Source: Alistipes montrealensis
GTDB taxonomy: Bacteria; Bacteroidota; Bacteroidia; Bacteroidales; Rikenellaceae
Reading direction: 5' to 3'
DNA length: 64,000 bases
Assembly: GCF_018362775.1 (NCBI RefSeq)
Contig: NZ_JAGYXY010000004.1
Coordinates: 44,246-108,245, forward strand
The notes under the pieces were generated by a model. The model was not told the origin of the DNA, ran no database searches, and saw only the letters and a list, made by a program, of their open reading frames with translations. A program made the translations under genes and the position numbers. This document shows, one piece after another, positions 1 to 8,091 of the stretch. The stretch's first letter is position 1, and the number at the start of each line of letters is the position of its first letter.

Positions 1-460
1 AATCCTCGCCGCGGTCGCTGTGCGGATAGCGCGACATGAATTCGTTGATGGCGATCAGCGCATGCCCGGTCATCGTCTGGTCGCGCGAGGGGCCCGGCGA
101 GAGGTAGTAGAAGCAGAGTGCGTACATGCCTTCGGCGTCCTCGATGAAGGCGCTGCGGCCGAATTTGCGGCGGAAGTCGTCGAGCAGGGTCGAGGCCGTG
201 TCGAAATCACGGTTCTTGTACTTGCAGCGGGCGTTGAAGAACGAGACGCTGTCTTCGCGCGACGTGCCCGTGTAGTAGTGCTGCACGCCCTCGAAAAGGG
301 TCGAGGCGCGCTGCCATTTCTCTTTCTGGTAGTACTCCAGCGCCTTGCTGTAAATCAGTTCGGGCTGCCCGCTTTTCAGAAGGGCGTTCATTCCGGAGCA
401 TCCTCCGAGGATGATCGCAACCGCCACTCCGCAAAGGGCGTATAAAAAAGTCTGCTTCAT
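1..460 (-). CDS. bamD: Outer membrane protein assembly factor BamD (partial, 3' end outside window)
   Basis: The first 153 codons of a gene reading leftwards out of the window. It starts with a lipoprotein signal peptide whose lipobox (LGGC) puts the lipidated cysteine at residue 21. The mature part is rich in tyrosine-bearing helical repeats (for example ALEYYQKEKWQRA and FFNARCKYKNRDFDTA), typical of the TPR repeats of BamD/ComL. In the family this outer-membrane lipoprotein works with BamA to insert beta-barrel proteins. A near-perfect Bacteroidota promoter lies just upstream at 490-520. The C-terminal part is missing because the window ends. Family assignment rests on the lipobox plus the TPR pattern; another TPR lipoprotein is less likely. 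Confidence 0.8.
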   Translation of the reverse strand, partial: MKQTFLYALCGVAVAIILGGCSGMNALLKSGQPELIYSKALEYYQKEKWQRASTLFEGVQHYYTGTSREDSVSFFNARCKYKNRDFDTASTLLDDFRRKFGRSAFIEDAEGMYALCFYYLSPGPSRDQTMTGHALIAINEFMSRYPHSDRGED

Positions 461-489
461 TTATGAATCTTTTACGGCGCTTTATCGCG

Positions 490-520
490 CAAAGTTACGC
501 ATAAATTAACGATTTGCAAA
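490..520 (-). promoter_or_regulatory. Bacteroidota-type promoter of bamD
   Basis: On the minus strand a -33 TTTG (517-520) and a -7 TAACTTTG (490-497) are separated by exactly 19 bp. This matches the TTTG/TAnnTTTG consensus of the primary sigma factor in Bacteroidota. It sits 30 bp before the bamD start. The remaining gap up to the next gene (521-707) shows no ORF or RNA gene that I can support. Confidence 0.75.
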
Positions 521-707
521 AAAAATTATTGCACGCCGGAGGCTCGAAGATGCGATGCGGGATGTTTTTTCCGGCCACAAGTGAAAATGCCTCCGCCGGG
601 GCGGAGGTTCGGGGGTGAGGTCCGGTCGTTGCCATGGCGACTTTTTCATGCGGTAACGGGTTGATTTGCAGCCTGTCGTGGCGGATAGGGTTTTCTGCTC
701 CGCATTG

Positions 708-1322
708 TCAGAAGAAAAATCCCAGGGAACCGCCGTAAACGATGTCGCGGGGAACTTTGACGCGTTGGGTCACTCCGTCGGAGGTGAAATTGTGCCAGAC
801 GCGCGAGCGCGGGTAGCCTGAAATGCGGAAGTCGATGAAGAATTTGCGGACGTTGAAGCCCAAACCGCCCATGACGCCTACGTCGCCGTTGTTGAACCGG
901 ACCTTGAGCACCTGCGGGACACTGCTTCGTTCGGAGCCTGTGACGCGGAACTGTGCGCCGCCGAACAGGCGCAGCACACCGAACTGGAAGCCCAGTTGGA
1001 CGGGAATTTCGAACCGTTCGGTGCGCAGCGTGATGCGGCGGCTTCCGCTGTTTTCGGCCAGCACGTTGTAGTTTACGAAGGCGTAGTTGAGTTCCGACTG
1101 CAGGTGGAGGTGTTTCGACAGGTTGAGCCGCAGGACGAAGCCCACGTTGTAACCGGCCCGGACGGAACCGGGGGAAAAGCGGGTGTCGCCGATGCGGGTC
1201 GGGACGAACGAGTAGTCGGCGAAGCTGACGCCGCCGCGCACGCCGACCATCAGGCGCTGGGCGGAGGCCGCACCCGAGAGGACGAGGGCGAGGAGGAGGA
1301 AGAACAAGTGTTTCATAGACAT
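708..1322 (-). CDS. Outer-membrane beta-barrel protein (porin/PorT-like family)
   Basis: A 204-residue protein with a clear signal peptide (hydrophobic stretch at residues 5-18 ending in SGAASA, then QRLMVGVRGG). The mature chain alternates short amphipathic beta-strands, many of them Gly/aromatic-rich, and ends in aromatic residues (GFFF). This is the pattern of small eight-stranded barrels of the OMP_b-brl_2 type. The gene starts 17 bp after the cardiolipin synthase gene ends and is probably transcribed with it. The exact role is unknown; PorT-like proteins in this phylum include type IX secretion parts, but nothing here proves that role. Confidence 0.7.
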   Translation of the reverse strand: MSMKHLFFLLLALVLSGAASAQRLMVGVRGGVSFADYSFVPTRIGDTRFSPGSVRAGYNVGFVLRLNLSKHLHLQSELNYAFVNYNVLAENSGSRRITLRTERFEIPVQLGFQFGVLRLFGGAQFRVTGSERSSVPQVLKVRFNNGDVGVMGGLGFNVRKFFIDFRISGYPRSRVWHNFTSDGVTQRVKVPRDIVYGGSLGFFF

Positions 1323-1339
1323 TGATGTTTAGGACGGGA

Positions 1340-2674
1340 TCACATCAGGGGTGACACGAGCCGGAGCACGTCGCCCAGCGTCCGCCGCCACAGCGGCGGA
1401 CGCCACTCCGCGCGCGTGATGCGCCGGCACGAGGCGAGGTCGTCGTCGAAGGTTGCCGCCAACTGCCGGACAACCTCCCGGCCGCGGATGAAAGCCGTGA
1501 CTTCGAGGTTGTCCGCCAGACTGCGGTAGTCCATGTTCGCGGTTCCGACCGACGCCAGCGTGTCGTCGACGATCACCAGTTTGGCGTGCAGGAATCCGTT
1601 GTCGTAGCGGTAGAGTTCGACCCCGGCGTCGAGCAGGTCCCCGACATAGGAGTCGGACACGAGGTCCGAGAACGGCGAGTCGCTGCACGTCGGGATCATC
1701 ACCTCGACCCGAATCCCGCCCCGTGCCGCCAGCCGCAGCGCGTCGAGGATCAGCGTCGGGGGCAGGAAGTAGGGCGAGCAGATGCGCACCCGCTCCCGGG
1801 CCCGGACGATGGCCGCTGCAAAGGCTTCGGCGATAGTCAGCCGCGAAGGGCCCTCTTCGGACCAGGCCAGCTGGATCGGCAGCCGCTGCCGGATACCGTG
1901 CGGGGCGACGTAACGGCGCGGGTCGAGACATTCGTCCGTGACACGCGCCCAGTCGGCGATGAAGAGCCGCTGCAAGTCCTTCACGGCGTCGCCCTCAATG
2001 CGAAGGTGCTCGTCGCGCCACTTGCCCATGTAATCTCCGTCGAGATAGTATTTGGCAATATTTATGCCACCCAGAAAGGCGACGCGGCCGTCTGTAACGA
2101 CTATTTTGCGGTGGTTGCGGCGTGAGACGCGCGTTGTGAACCACGGGAAGCGTACCGGTTCGAAAGCGGCTGTGCACACCCCGGCTTCGTGCATGCGGCG
2201 AAGCGTCGTGCGGCTGAGCCGCCACGAGCCTACGGCGTCGTAGATGACCCGTACTTCGAGCCCCGCGCGGGCCTTGCGGATCAGGATTTCGGCGATGGTG
2301 CGGCCGATGCGGTCGTCGCGGATGATGTAATACTCCATGTGGATCGAACGGACGGCGTGTTGCAGGGCTGCGATCAGCGCTGTGAAAGCGTTGTTGCCGT
2401 TGTGCAGCAGTTCGACGCTGTTGCGGGGCGCGGGGCGCGTCCCGCAGCCGCGGGCGACGATCTGTTCCACGGCGTCGCCCCGGTAGTCGCCCGGCTCGGG
2501 CGGCGGGGTTGCACGGCGGTATCCGGCCAGCACGTAAAGCAGCGTGCCGGCGACGGGCAGCAGGAAGACAAGTGCCAGCCATACGGCGGCTGAAGCGGGG
2601 ATTCGCTGCTGGCGCGTGATGACGAGGGCTGCGCCGAGCGTCCACAGCAGATGAAGCGTAAGGGCGATGTACAT
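1340..2674 (-). CDS. cls: Cardiolipin synthase (phospholipase D family)
   Basis: Makes cardiolipin from two phosphatidylglycerol molecules at the inner membrane. About 444 residues from the chosen start. Two N-terminal membrane segments (PLDc_N region) are followed by two HxKx4D catalytic motifs, HRKIVVTD at about residue 188 and HAKLVIVD at about 363. Each is followed by the usual GG/N pattern (FLGGINIAKYY, VGTANMDYRS). Length and layout are standard for bacterial Cls. I chose the ATG at 2672-2674 because the hydrophobic segment begins directly there; the frame stays open to an ATG at 2702-2704, which would add ten residues. It lies upstream of the small barrel gene in a likely two-gene operon. 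Confidence 0.9.
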   Translation of the reverse strand: MYIALTLHLLWTLGAALVITRQQRIPASAAVWLALVFLLPVAGTLLYVLAGYRRATPPPEPGDYRGDAVEQIVARGCGTRPAPRNSVELLHNGNNAFTALIAALQHAVRSIHMEYYIIRDDRIGRTIAEILIRKARAGLEVRVIYDAVGSWRLSRTTLRRMHEAGVCTAAFEPVRFPWFTTRVSRRNHRKIVVTDGRVAFLGGINIAKYYLDGDYMGKWRDEHLRIEGDAVKDLQRLFIADWARVTDECLDPRRYVAPHGIRQRLPIQLAWSEEGPSRLTIAEAFAAAIVRARERVRICSPYFLPPTLILDALRLAARGGIRVEVMIPTCSDSPFSDLVSDSYVGDLLDAGVELYRYDNGFLHAKLVIVDDTLASVGTANMDYRSLADNLEVTAFIRGREVVRQLAATFDDDLASCRRITRAEWRPPLWRRTLGDVLRLVSPLM

Positions 2675-2720
2675 AACCCCTGCGCCGGGCATGATTCGTG
2701 CCATGCGGAATGAAAAAAGA

Positions 2721-2752
2721 TTTGGAAATATGGATTTTACTTCCTATCTTTG
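2721..2752 (+). promoter_or_regulatory. Promoter of greA
   Basis: TTTG at 2721-2724 and TATCTTTG at 2745-2752 with a 20-bp spacer, matching the Bacteroidota primary promoter. It lies 113 bp before the greA ATG, leaving a long untranslated leader. Confidence 0.7.
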
Positions 2753-2865
2753 TCTATGCAATAGCAACAGGGTTCTGGCCTTTACGGGCCAGGATTCTTA
2801 TTTTTACGATTTAAGTTTTTGGGGATTTTCTGCTTTTGACGGGAGATCCCGGAAAGTTATTGATT

Positions 2866-3342
2866 ATGGCACAAGAGATTATTTACCTGACAGCGGAGGG
2901 CTACAAGAAAATCAAGGACGAACTCGACCACATGCGTTCCGTCGAACGTCCGGCGATTTCGGCGGCGATCGCCGAGGCGCGTGACAAGGGCGACCTTTCG
3001 GAGAACGCAGAGTATGACGCTGCCCGCGAGGCGCAGGGCCTGCTGGAAATGCGTATCGCCAAGCTGGAGGATACGATGGCCAATGCGCGCGTGATCGACG
3101 AGTCGAAGATCGACAAGAGCAAGGTGCAGATCCTGAGCAAGGTGACGCTCCTGAACCACAACAACCAGAAGCAGATGACCTACACGATCGTCGCCGAGCA
3201 CGAGGCGAACCTGCGCGAGGGCAAGCTGGCGATCGGTACGCCTATCGCAAAGGCGCTGCTGGGCCGCAAGAAAGGCGACCGTGTGGACGTGGAGGTTCCG
3301 GCCGGTACGATCCATTTCGAGATTCTCGACATCAGCATCTGA
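2866..3342 (+). CDS. greA: Transcription elongation factor GreA
   Basis: Rescues backtracked RNA polymerase by stimulating cleavage of the nascent RNA. The 158-residue product matches the family length exactly. The N-terminal coiled coil carries the acidic tip motif (DKGDLSENAEYD, about residues 41-52) whose Asp and Glu reach the polymerase active site. The C-terminal FKBP-like domain ends in VPAGTIHFEILDISI. The start was set at the ATG giving MAQEIIYL; an upstream in-frame ATG would add ten non-homologous residues. It has its own promoter and is followed by a strong terminator, so it is probably monocistronic. Confidence 0.95.
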   Translation: MAQEIIYLTAEGYKKIKDELDHMRSVERPAISAAIAEARDKGDLSENAEYDAAREAQGLLEMRIAKLEDTMANARVIDESKIDKSKVQILSKVTLLNHNNQKQMTYTIVAEHEANLREGKLAIGTPIAKALLGRKKGDRVDVEVPAGTIHFEILDISI

Positions 3343-3424
3343 GCCGCCCGGTTTTCCGGGGGCGTCCGCTTTCCCCGGGGATTGCCGGACAGGACATACA
3401 TCCTCATTAATAGGTATTTTTGCA

Positions 3425-3452
3425 GGGACCGCTTGTCGCGGTCCCTTTTTTT
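3425..3452 (+). terminator. Rho-independent terminator of greA
   Basis: Perfect 8-bp stem GGGACCGC/GCGGTCCC with a 5-base loop, followed by seven T residues. A weak -7-like box (TATCTTCG, 3455-3462) follows directly and could serve the next gene. Confidence 0.85.
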
Positions 3453-3467
3453 CGTATCTTCGCCGCT

Positions 3468-3806
3468 GTGAAGAAGATGCAACAGTTCCTCAAACAATGT
3501 TATGCGGCATTTCTGCTGGCTGTCCTGCTCGCGGCCTACGCGGGCCAGAAGGTGCATATCTACCTGGAGGACCACGCTCACTTCGCGGCTTTCAGCGGCG
3601 ATCTCGTCCCCGATAACGGCGCTGTCGAGCAGGTCGTCGAATTCTGTATCGTCGACGATTTCTATTTCTTCCCCTACCTGGCCGAAGTCCGGCCTCCGCA
3701 TGAATTCTATTCCGAGATACTGGCCGTGCTGCTGCCCGAAGCCACGCGCTGCAAATGTGCGGACGAGGTTTTGTGTTTCTCCCTGCGGGCTCCTCCTGCG
3801 GCGTAA
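3468..3806 (+). CDS. Small predicted exported/membrane protein preceding a TonB receptor
   Basis: About 112 residues from a GTG at 3468, or 109 from the ATG at 3477. An N-terminal hydrophobic helix (CYAAFLLAVLLAAYAG) follows two lysines and resembles an uncleaved or cleaved export signal. The mature part has a His-containing patch (HIYLEDHAHF), acidic stretches and a late CKC pair. I do not recognise the family with confidence. Small His/Cys-bearing proteins directly upstream of TonB receptors are common in Bacteroidota, and the following receptor starts about 150 bp downstream. A role in metal or receptor-linked uptake is inference only. Confidence 0.55.
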   Translation: MKKMQQFLKQCYAAFLLAVLLAAYAGQKVHIYLEDHAHFAAFSGDLVPDNGAVEQVVEFCIVDDFYFFPYLAEVRPPHEFYSEILAVLLPEATRCKCADEVLCFSLRAPPAA

Positions 3807-3864
3807 TCTTGCTTTTTCGGTGATCCGCCTGTTTGTGTAAGTCTCTATCCGGAAGTGGCTTATG

Positions 3865-3903
3865 GCTGGGTCGAATTTGTAAACGCGGCTGAAGGCCGCG
3901 GCT
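3865..3903 (+). repeat. Intergenic repeat, partial copy (ATTTGTAAACGCGGC core)
   Basis: The core ATTTGTAAACGCGGC followed by a short spacer and GCCGCGG forms a small hairpin. The same core recurs in the same orientation at 14112-14139 and inverted at 7372-7390. This copy lacks the CCCTCCC/GAGGG arm present in the other two. Confidence 0.6.
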
Positions 3904-3952
3904 ATCCGCATGCCGGAGCGGGATTACTTACCTCATTATTCGATATTTTCAT

Positions 3953-6262
3953 ATGAAACGACATATCCTGTCGGGGCTCCTTGCGGTGTGCCTGACTGTC
4001 TCCGGCGTGATGGGCGCCGATGCGCCGCGCAAGGGCACGGACGCGAATCTTTTCGGCCACGTTGTGGACCGTGAAACCCATGAACACATTCCCTATGCCT
4101 CGGTAGCTGTCGTCGGTACGGCTTTCGGCACGACGACCGATGCTTCGGGGCACTATTTCCTGAAAAACCTTCCTGTCGGCGAACTGACGCTCGAAGTCCG
4201 TGCGTTGGGCTATGCCGCGGCGCAGATGGCCGTCACGCTGAAACAGGGCCAGACGCTGGAACTCAATTTCGAGGTGGCGCAGAGCGGCATTTCGATGGAC
4301 GAAGTGGTCGTCTCGGCCAGCCGTTCGGCGACGCTGCGGCGCGAAGCTCCTGCGCTGGTAAGCGTGCTGGACGCGGGGTTGTTCGAACGGGCCAATGCCT
4401 CGTGCCTGGCGCAGGGGCTCGCCTTCCAGCCTGGTGTGCGCGTCGAGGACGACTGTCAGAACTGTGGCTTTACACAGGTTCGCATCAACGGTCTCGACGG
4501 CCATTATTCCCAGATCCTGGTCGACTCGCACCCGGTCTTTTCGGCCCTGACGGGCGTTTACGGGCTGGAACAGATTCCGGCCAACATGATCGAGCGGGTC
4601 GAGGTGCTGCGCGGCGGCGGATCGGCGCTCTACGGTTCGTCGGCCATCGGCGGGACGATCAACATTATCACGAAGGAACCGACGCGCAGTTCGGCCCAGT
4701 TGTCGCATACGCTGACTTCGCTCGGGGGCAGCAACTCCTACGACAACAACACGATGCTCAACGCCTCGATCGTCTCCGAAAGCGGCCGTGCCGGCATCAG
4801 CGTCTTCGGCCAGAGCCGCCACCGGTCGGGCTACGACCACGACGGCGACGGATTCACCGAACTGCCTGTCATCAACAGCCAGTCGGTCGGCATGCGTTCG
4901 TTTTTCCGTACGGGGGCCTATTCGCGCATCACGGCCCAGTTTCACCACATCGACGAGTACCGCCGGGGCGGCGACCTGCTGAAGCAACCTCCCCACGAAG
5001 CCTTTGTCGCCGAGCAGACCGACCATGCGATCGATGGCGGAAGCCTCTCGTTCGACATCTCGTCGGCCGATCGCAGCAACCGCTTCAACGCCTACGCTTC
5101 GTTCCAGAATACGGCCCGCAAGAGCTACTACGGTAGTAATCAGGATCTCGACGCCTACGGCACGACGCACGATTTGACCGTCGCCGCGGGCATGCAGTAT
5201 ATTCACGCTTTCCGGAAACTGCTGTTCATGCCTTCGGAGCTGACGCTCGGCACGGAGTACAGCTACGACGACCTTTCGGACCGTTCGATCGGTTACGATA
5301 TCCATACCGACCAGACGGTGCACATCGTCGGGGCCTATCTCCAGAACGAATGGAAGACCAAAAAGTGGTCGCTGCTCATCGGCGGCCGTCTCGACAAGCA
5401 CAACCTCGTGGACCATGCGATCTTCAGCCCCCGCGCCAATATCCGCTTCAACCCTTCGGAATCGGTGAACCTGCGCGTGAGTTACGCCGGGGGCTACCGC
5501 GCCCCGCAGGCCTTCGACGAGGATATGCACATCGCCATCGTGGGCGGCGAGCGGGTCCGCATCCGGCTGGCCGACGACCTGAAGGAGGAGCGTTCGCACA
5601 GTGTGAGCCTTTCGGCCGACCTCTACCATTCGTTCGGCAGCGTACAGACCAACCTGCTCGTCGAGGGATTTTATACGAAACTCGACGACGTGTTTGCCCT
5701 GCGCGACATCGAGGATACGGCCGACGGCGGCAAGGTCAAAGAGCGTTACAACGGCTCGGGCGCTACGGTGCGGGGGCTGAATGCCGAAGGCCGGGCGATT
5801 TTCACCCGCTGGTTCGAGTTGCAGGCCGGCGTGACGTGGCAGCGGAGCCGCTATGCCGAACCCGAATACTGGAGTGAGGACAAGACGGTCCCGCCCGTGC
5901 GCCGGATGTTCCGCACGCCCGACCTTTACGGTTATTTCACCGCATCGTTCAAGCCCCTGCGCAACTTTACGGCCGACGTGACCGGAACCTGCACGGGCGA
6001 GATGCTCGTGCAGCACATGACCGGTTCGGGTGTGGAGCAGGACGTGGCCGTTACGACGCCCTCGTTCTGCGACGTGAACCTGCGCCTTGCATACGACCTG
6101 CGGATTTATAAAGAGATCACCCTCCAACTTTACGGCGGGGTGCAGAACCTGTTCAACGCCTACCAGAAGGATTTCGACAAGGGCGTGGACCGCGACTCGG
6201 GTTATATCTACGGTCCTTCGCTTCCGCGCAGTTGGTTTATCGGCGCCAAGGTCAGTTTCTGA
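3953..6262 (+). CDS. TonB-dependent outer-membrane receptor
   Basis: A 769-residue receptor that imports a ligand across the outer membrane using TonB energy. Layout: signal peptide (1-22), carboxypeptidase-regulatory-like domain (about 33-110), plug with the TonB-box-like DEVVVSAS (about 122) and the ERVEVLRGGGSALYGSSAIGG segment near the plug end, then a 22-strand-type barrel ending in WFIGAKVSF. The plug carries CQNCGFTQVRINGLDGHYS, a Cys-pair motif I associate with metal, haem or cobalamin-type receptors in Bacteroidota rather than SusC proteins. No SusD partner is adjacent, which also argues against a glycan system. The ligand is not determined. Confidence 0.9.
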   Translation: MKRHILSGLLAVCLTVSGVMGADAPRKGTDANLFGHVVDRETHEHIPYASVAVVGTAFGTTTDASGHYFLKNLPVGELTLEVRALGYAAAQMAVTLKQGQTLELNFEVAQSGISMDEVVVSASRSATLRREAPALVSVLDAGLFERANASCLAQGLAFQPGVRVEDDCQNCGFTQVRINGLDGHYSQILVDSHPVFSALTGVYGLEQIPANMIERVEVLRGGGSALYGSSAIGGTINIITKEPTRSSAQLSHTLTSLGGSNSYDNNTMLNASIVSESGRAGISVFGQSRHRSGYDHDGDGFTELPVINSQSVGMRSFFRTGAYSRITAQFHHIDEYRRGGDLLKQPPHEAFVAEQTDHAIDGGSLSFDISSADRSNRFNAYASFQNTARKSYYGSNQDLDAYGTTHDLTVAAGMQYIHAFRKLLFMPSELTLGTEYSYDDLSDRSIGYDIHTDQTVHIVGAYLQNEWKTKKWSLLIGGRLDKHNLVDHAIFSPRANIRFNPSESVNLRVSYAGGYRAPQAFDEDMHIAIVGGERVRIRLADDLKEERSHSVSLSADLYHSFGSVQTNLLVEGFYTKLDDVFALRDIEDTADGGKVKERYNGSGATVRGLNAEGRAIFTRWFELQAGVTWQRSRYAEPEYWSEDKTVPPVRRMFRTPDLYGYFTASFKPLRNFTADVTGTCTGEMLVQHMTGSGVEQDVAVTTPSFCDVNLRLAYDLRIYKEITLQLYGGVQNLFNAYQKDFDKGVDRDSGYIYGPSLPRSWFIGAKVSF

Positions 6263-6281
6263 TACCGCGCTTCCGGGTACG

Positions 6282-6315
6282 AAAAAGCCGCTCCGACAAT
6301 TCGGAGCGGCTTTTT
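6282..6315. terminator. Bidirectional terminator between TonB receptor and mdh
   Basis: Perfect inverted repeat with arms AAAAAGCCGCTCCGA and TCGGAGCGGCTTTTT and a 4-base loop. A run of T is present on each strand, so it can stop both the rightward receptor transcript and the leftward mdh transcript. Confidence 0.9.
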
Positions 6316-6366
6316 GGATATATCGGGTTTCGGCGCGGCGAATGCCTTGCCCTTCCCGGCTGTGAA

Positions 6367-7308
6367 TTAGAGCGCCTTGATCTCGTGCAGGACGTTGTTG
6401 GTCTTGCGAACGGCGTCAGCCGAAGCGGCGAACTTCTCGGCCTCTTCCTTCGTGAGGTCGATCTTCACGATCTTCTCGATGCCCTTGCGGCCGATGATCG
6501 CGGGAACGCCGATGCAGATGTCCTTCTGGCCGTATTCGCCGTCGAGGTAGCAGCAGCAGGGAACCATCTTCTTCTGGTCGTTGAGGATAGCCTCTACCAT
6601 CATTGCTGCGCCGGCTCCGGGAGCATACCAGGCCGAAGTGCCGATGAGTTTGGTCAGCGTAGCGCCGCCTACCATCGTGTTGGCAACGACCTCCTCGAGT
6701 TTCTTCTTCGAAGCGAACTGCGAAACGGGAACACCGTTTACGGTAGCCTTCGATACGAGCGGAATCATCGTCGTGTCGCCGTGGCCGCCGATGACCATGC
6801 CGTCGACGTTGTTGATGTTAGCGCCCGTAGCCTTGGCCAGGTAGCACTTGAAACGAGCCGAGTCCAGTGCGCCGCCCATGCCGATGATACGGTTCTTCGG
6901 GAGTCCCGAAGCCTTCAGGGCCAGGTAGGTCAGCGTGTCCATCGGGTTGGCGACCACGATGATGATGGCGCGGGGCGAGTATTTGATGACGTTCTCGATA
7001 ACGCCCTTCATGATGCCGGCGTTCGTGCCGATCAGTTCCTCGCGGGTCATGCCCGGCTTGCGGGGAATGCCCGAGGTGATGACTACAACGTCCGAATTGG
7101 CCGTCATCTTGTAATCGTTGGTTGCGCCGACGAGCTTCGTGTCGAAGTCCATCAGTGTCGAGCACTGGTACATGTCCAGCATCTTGCCTTCCGAGAGGCC
7201 TTCTTTGATGTCGATGAGGACAACTTCGCTCGCCACTTCGCGGCAAGCCATTACGTTTGCACAGGTTGCACCTACGGCGCCTGCACCTACGACAGTAACT
7301 TTTGACAT
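6367..7308 (-). CDS. mdh: Malate dehydrogenase (NAD-dependent)
   Basis: Interconverts malate and oxaloacetate; in anaerobic Bacteroidota it serves the reductive branch toward succinate. The 313-residue protein begins with the Rossmann motif VGAGAVGAT and contains the substrate loop GIPRKPGMTR and the catalytic His in VIGGHGDTTMIP. It belongs to the LDH-like MDH group. The start was placed at MSKVTVVGAG; the longer frame adds 26 polar residues with no support. It is flanked downstream by the bidirectional terminator and upstream by an intergenic repeat. Confidence 0.93.
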   Translation of the reverse strand: MSKVTVVGAGAVGATCANVMACREVASEVVLIDIKEGLSEGKMLDMYQCSTLMDFDTKLVGATNDYKMTANSDVVVITSGIPRKPGMTREELIGTNAGIMKGVIENVIKYSPRAIIIVVANPMDTLTYLALKASGLPKNRIIGMGGALDSARFKCYLAKATGANINNVDGMVIGGHGDTTMIPLVSKATVNGVPVSQFASKKKLEEVVANTMVGGATLTKLIGTSAWYAPGAGAAMMVEAILNDQKKMVPCCCYLDGEYGQKDICIGVPAIIGRKGIEKIVKIDLTKEEAEKFAASADAVRKTNNVLHEIKAL

Positions 7309-7371
7309 AACAGTAAGTATTTGTGTTAATTGTTCGTTTCGTTTCTTCCGGGCCTGCCCGTTCGCGATTTT

Positions 7372-7430
7372 CGGCCGCGTTTGCAAATCTGACCCTCCCC
7401 TGAATCCCCTCCTCGGAGGGGACTTTATCC
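7372..7430 (-). repeat. Intergenic repeat, full copy (inverted relative to the others)
   Basis: Read on the minus strand, this gives a CCCCTCC-GAGG-AGGGG hairpin arm, then GGGGAGGGTCAGATTTGCAA and an ACGCGGCCG end. It aligns over about 55 bp with 14077-14139 with a handful of mismatches and small gaps. It occupies the gap between mdh and gcvH. Confidence 0.65.
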
Positions 7431-7506
7431 GACGTTTTACAGGGTAACTCGTTGCAACGCGAAACTCCCGAATGTATAATTCGGTTTCGCCTGTCGCCCC
7501 TAAAGA

Positions 7507-7521
7507 CCGCTTCTTAAGCGG
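7507..7521 (-). terminator. Weak hairpin after gcvH
   Basis: CCGCTT/AAGCGG stem with a 3-base loop directly after the gcvH stop. On the minus strand it is followed only by TCTTTA, so termination may be partial. Confidence 0.4.
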
Positions 7522-7522
7522 A

Positions 7523-7900
7523 CTATCCGATCAGTTTCTCGTAGTCGGCGGCGCTCAGCAGGGCGTCGTACTCGCTCTTGTCGGCGATTTTGACCTTGAT
7601 GAGCCAGCCTTCGCCGTATGCGTCCTTGTTGACGACGGCGGGATCGGCGTCTACGGCTTCGTTGAACTCCAGGATTTCACCGCCCACGGGCAGGAATGCG
7701 TCGCTTACGGTTTTCACGGCTTCGATCGAGCCGAAAACTTCGCCTGCCGAGAGCGTCTCGCCGACGGTCGGAACGTCTACGAAGACGATGTCGCCCAACT
7801 GGCTCTGTGCAAAGTCGGTGATGCCGATAACGGCTACGTCGCCCTCGATGCGACACCACTCGTGGTCGCTGGAGTATTTCAGATTTGCAGGTACGTTCAT
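7523..7900 (-). CDS. gcvH: Glycine cleavage system H protein
   Basis: Lipoyl carrier that shuttles the aminomethyl group between the P, T and L proteins of the glycine cleavage system. 125 residues, the normal size. The lipoylation motif GSIEAVKTVSD places the modified lysine at residue 63, and the start MNVPANLKYSSDHEW is typical. A longer frame (15 extra residues) overlaps the promoter and was rejected. The P, T and L genes are not in the window. A well-formed promoter with a palindrome in its spacer lies directly upstream, suggesting dedicated regulation. Confidence 0.95.
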   Translation of the reverse strand: MNVPANLKYSSDHEWCRIEGDVAVIGITDFAQSQLGDIVFVDVPTVGETLSAGEVFGSIEAVKTVSDAFLPVGGEILEFNEAVDADPAVVNKDAYGEGWLIKVKIADKSEYDALLSAADYEKLIG

Positions 7901-7942
7901 ATTATCCTTAATATTTGATTTAAAATTAGCGGTTTTACGATG

Positions 7943-7973
7943 CAAATATAACTGTTATTTCTGTAACAGCAAA
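7943..7973 (-). promoter_or_regulatory. gcvH promoter with operator-like palindrome in the spacer
   Basis: Minus-strand TTTG (7970-7973), 19-bp spacer, TATATTTG (7943-7950): full consensus. The spacer holds a perfect dyad CTGTTA-N6-TAACAG (7952-7969) that fills it almost exactly. A protein bound there would block RNA polymerase, so this is a plausible operator; the regulator is unknown. Confidence 0.7.
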
Positions 7974-8091
7974 AGACTTTTACACTATTTTAGCATATAT
8001 TTTTTCTGCGATATATTTTGGTTTATTGCCGGAAATTGACTAATTTTAAAATAGATATGTTCCTTGGTTTAAAATCGTCATTTGCTTGCTT

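Noticed and set aside
3902..6127. Long minus-strand frame of 741 codons antisense to the TonB receptor
   Set aside because: Typical GC-rich shadow: Arg/His/Val-heavy composition, no signal or domains, while the plus frame is a full receptor.
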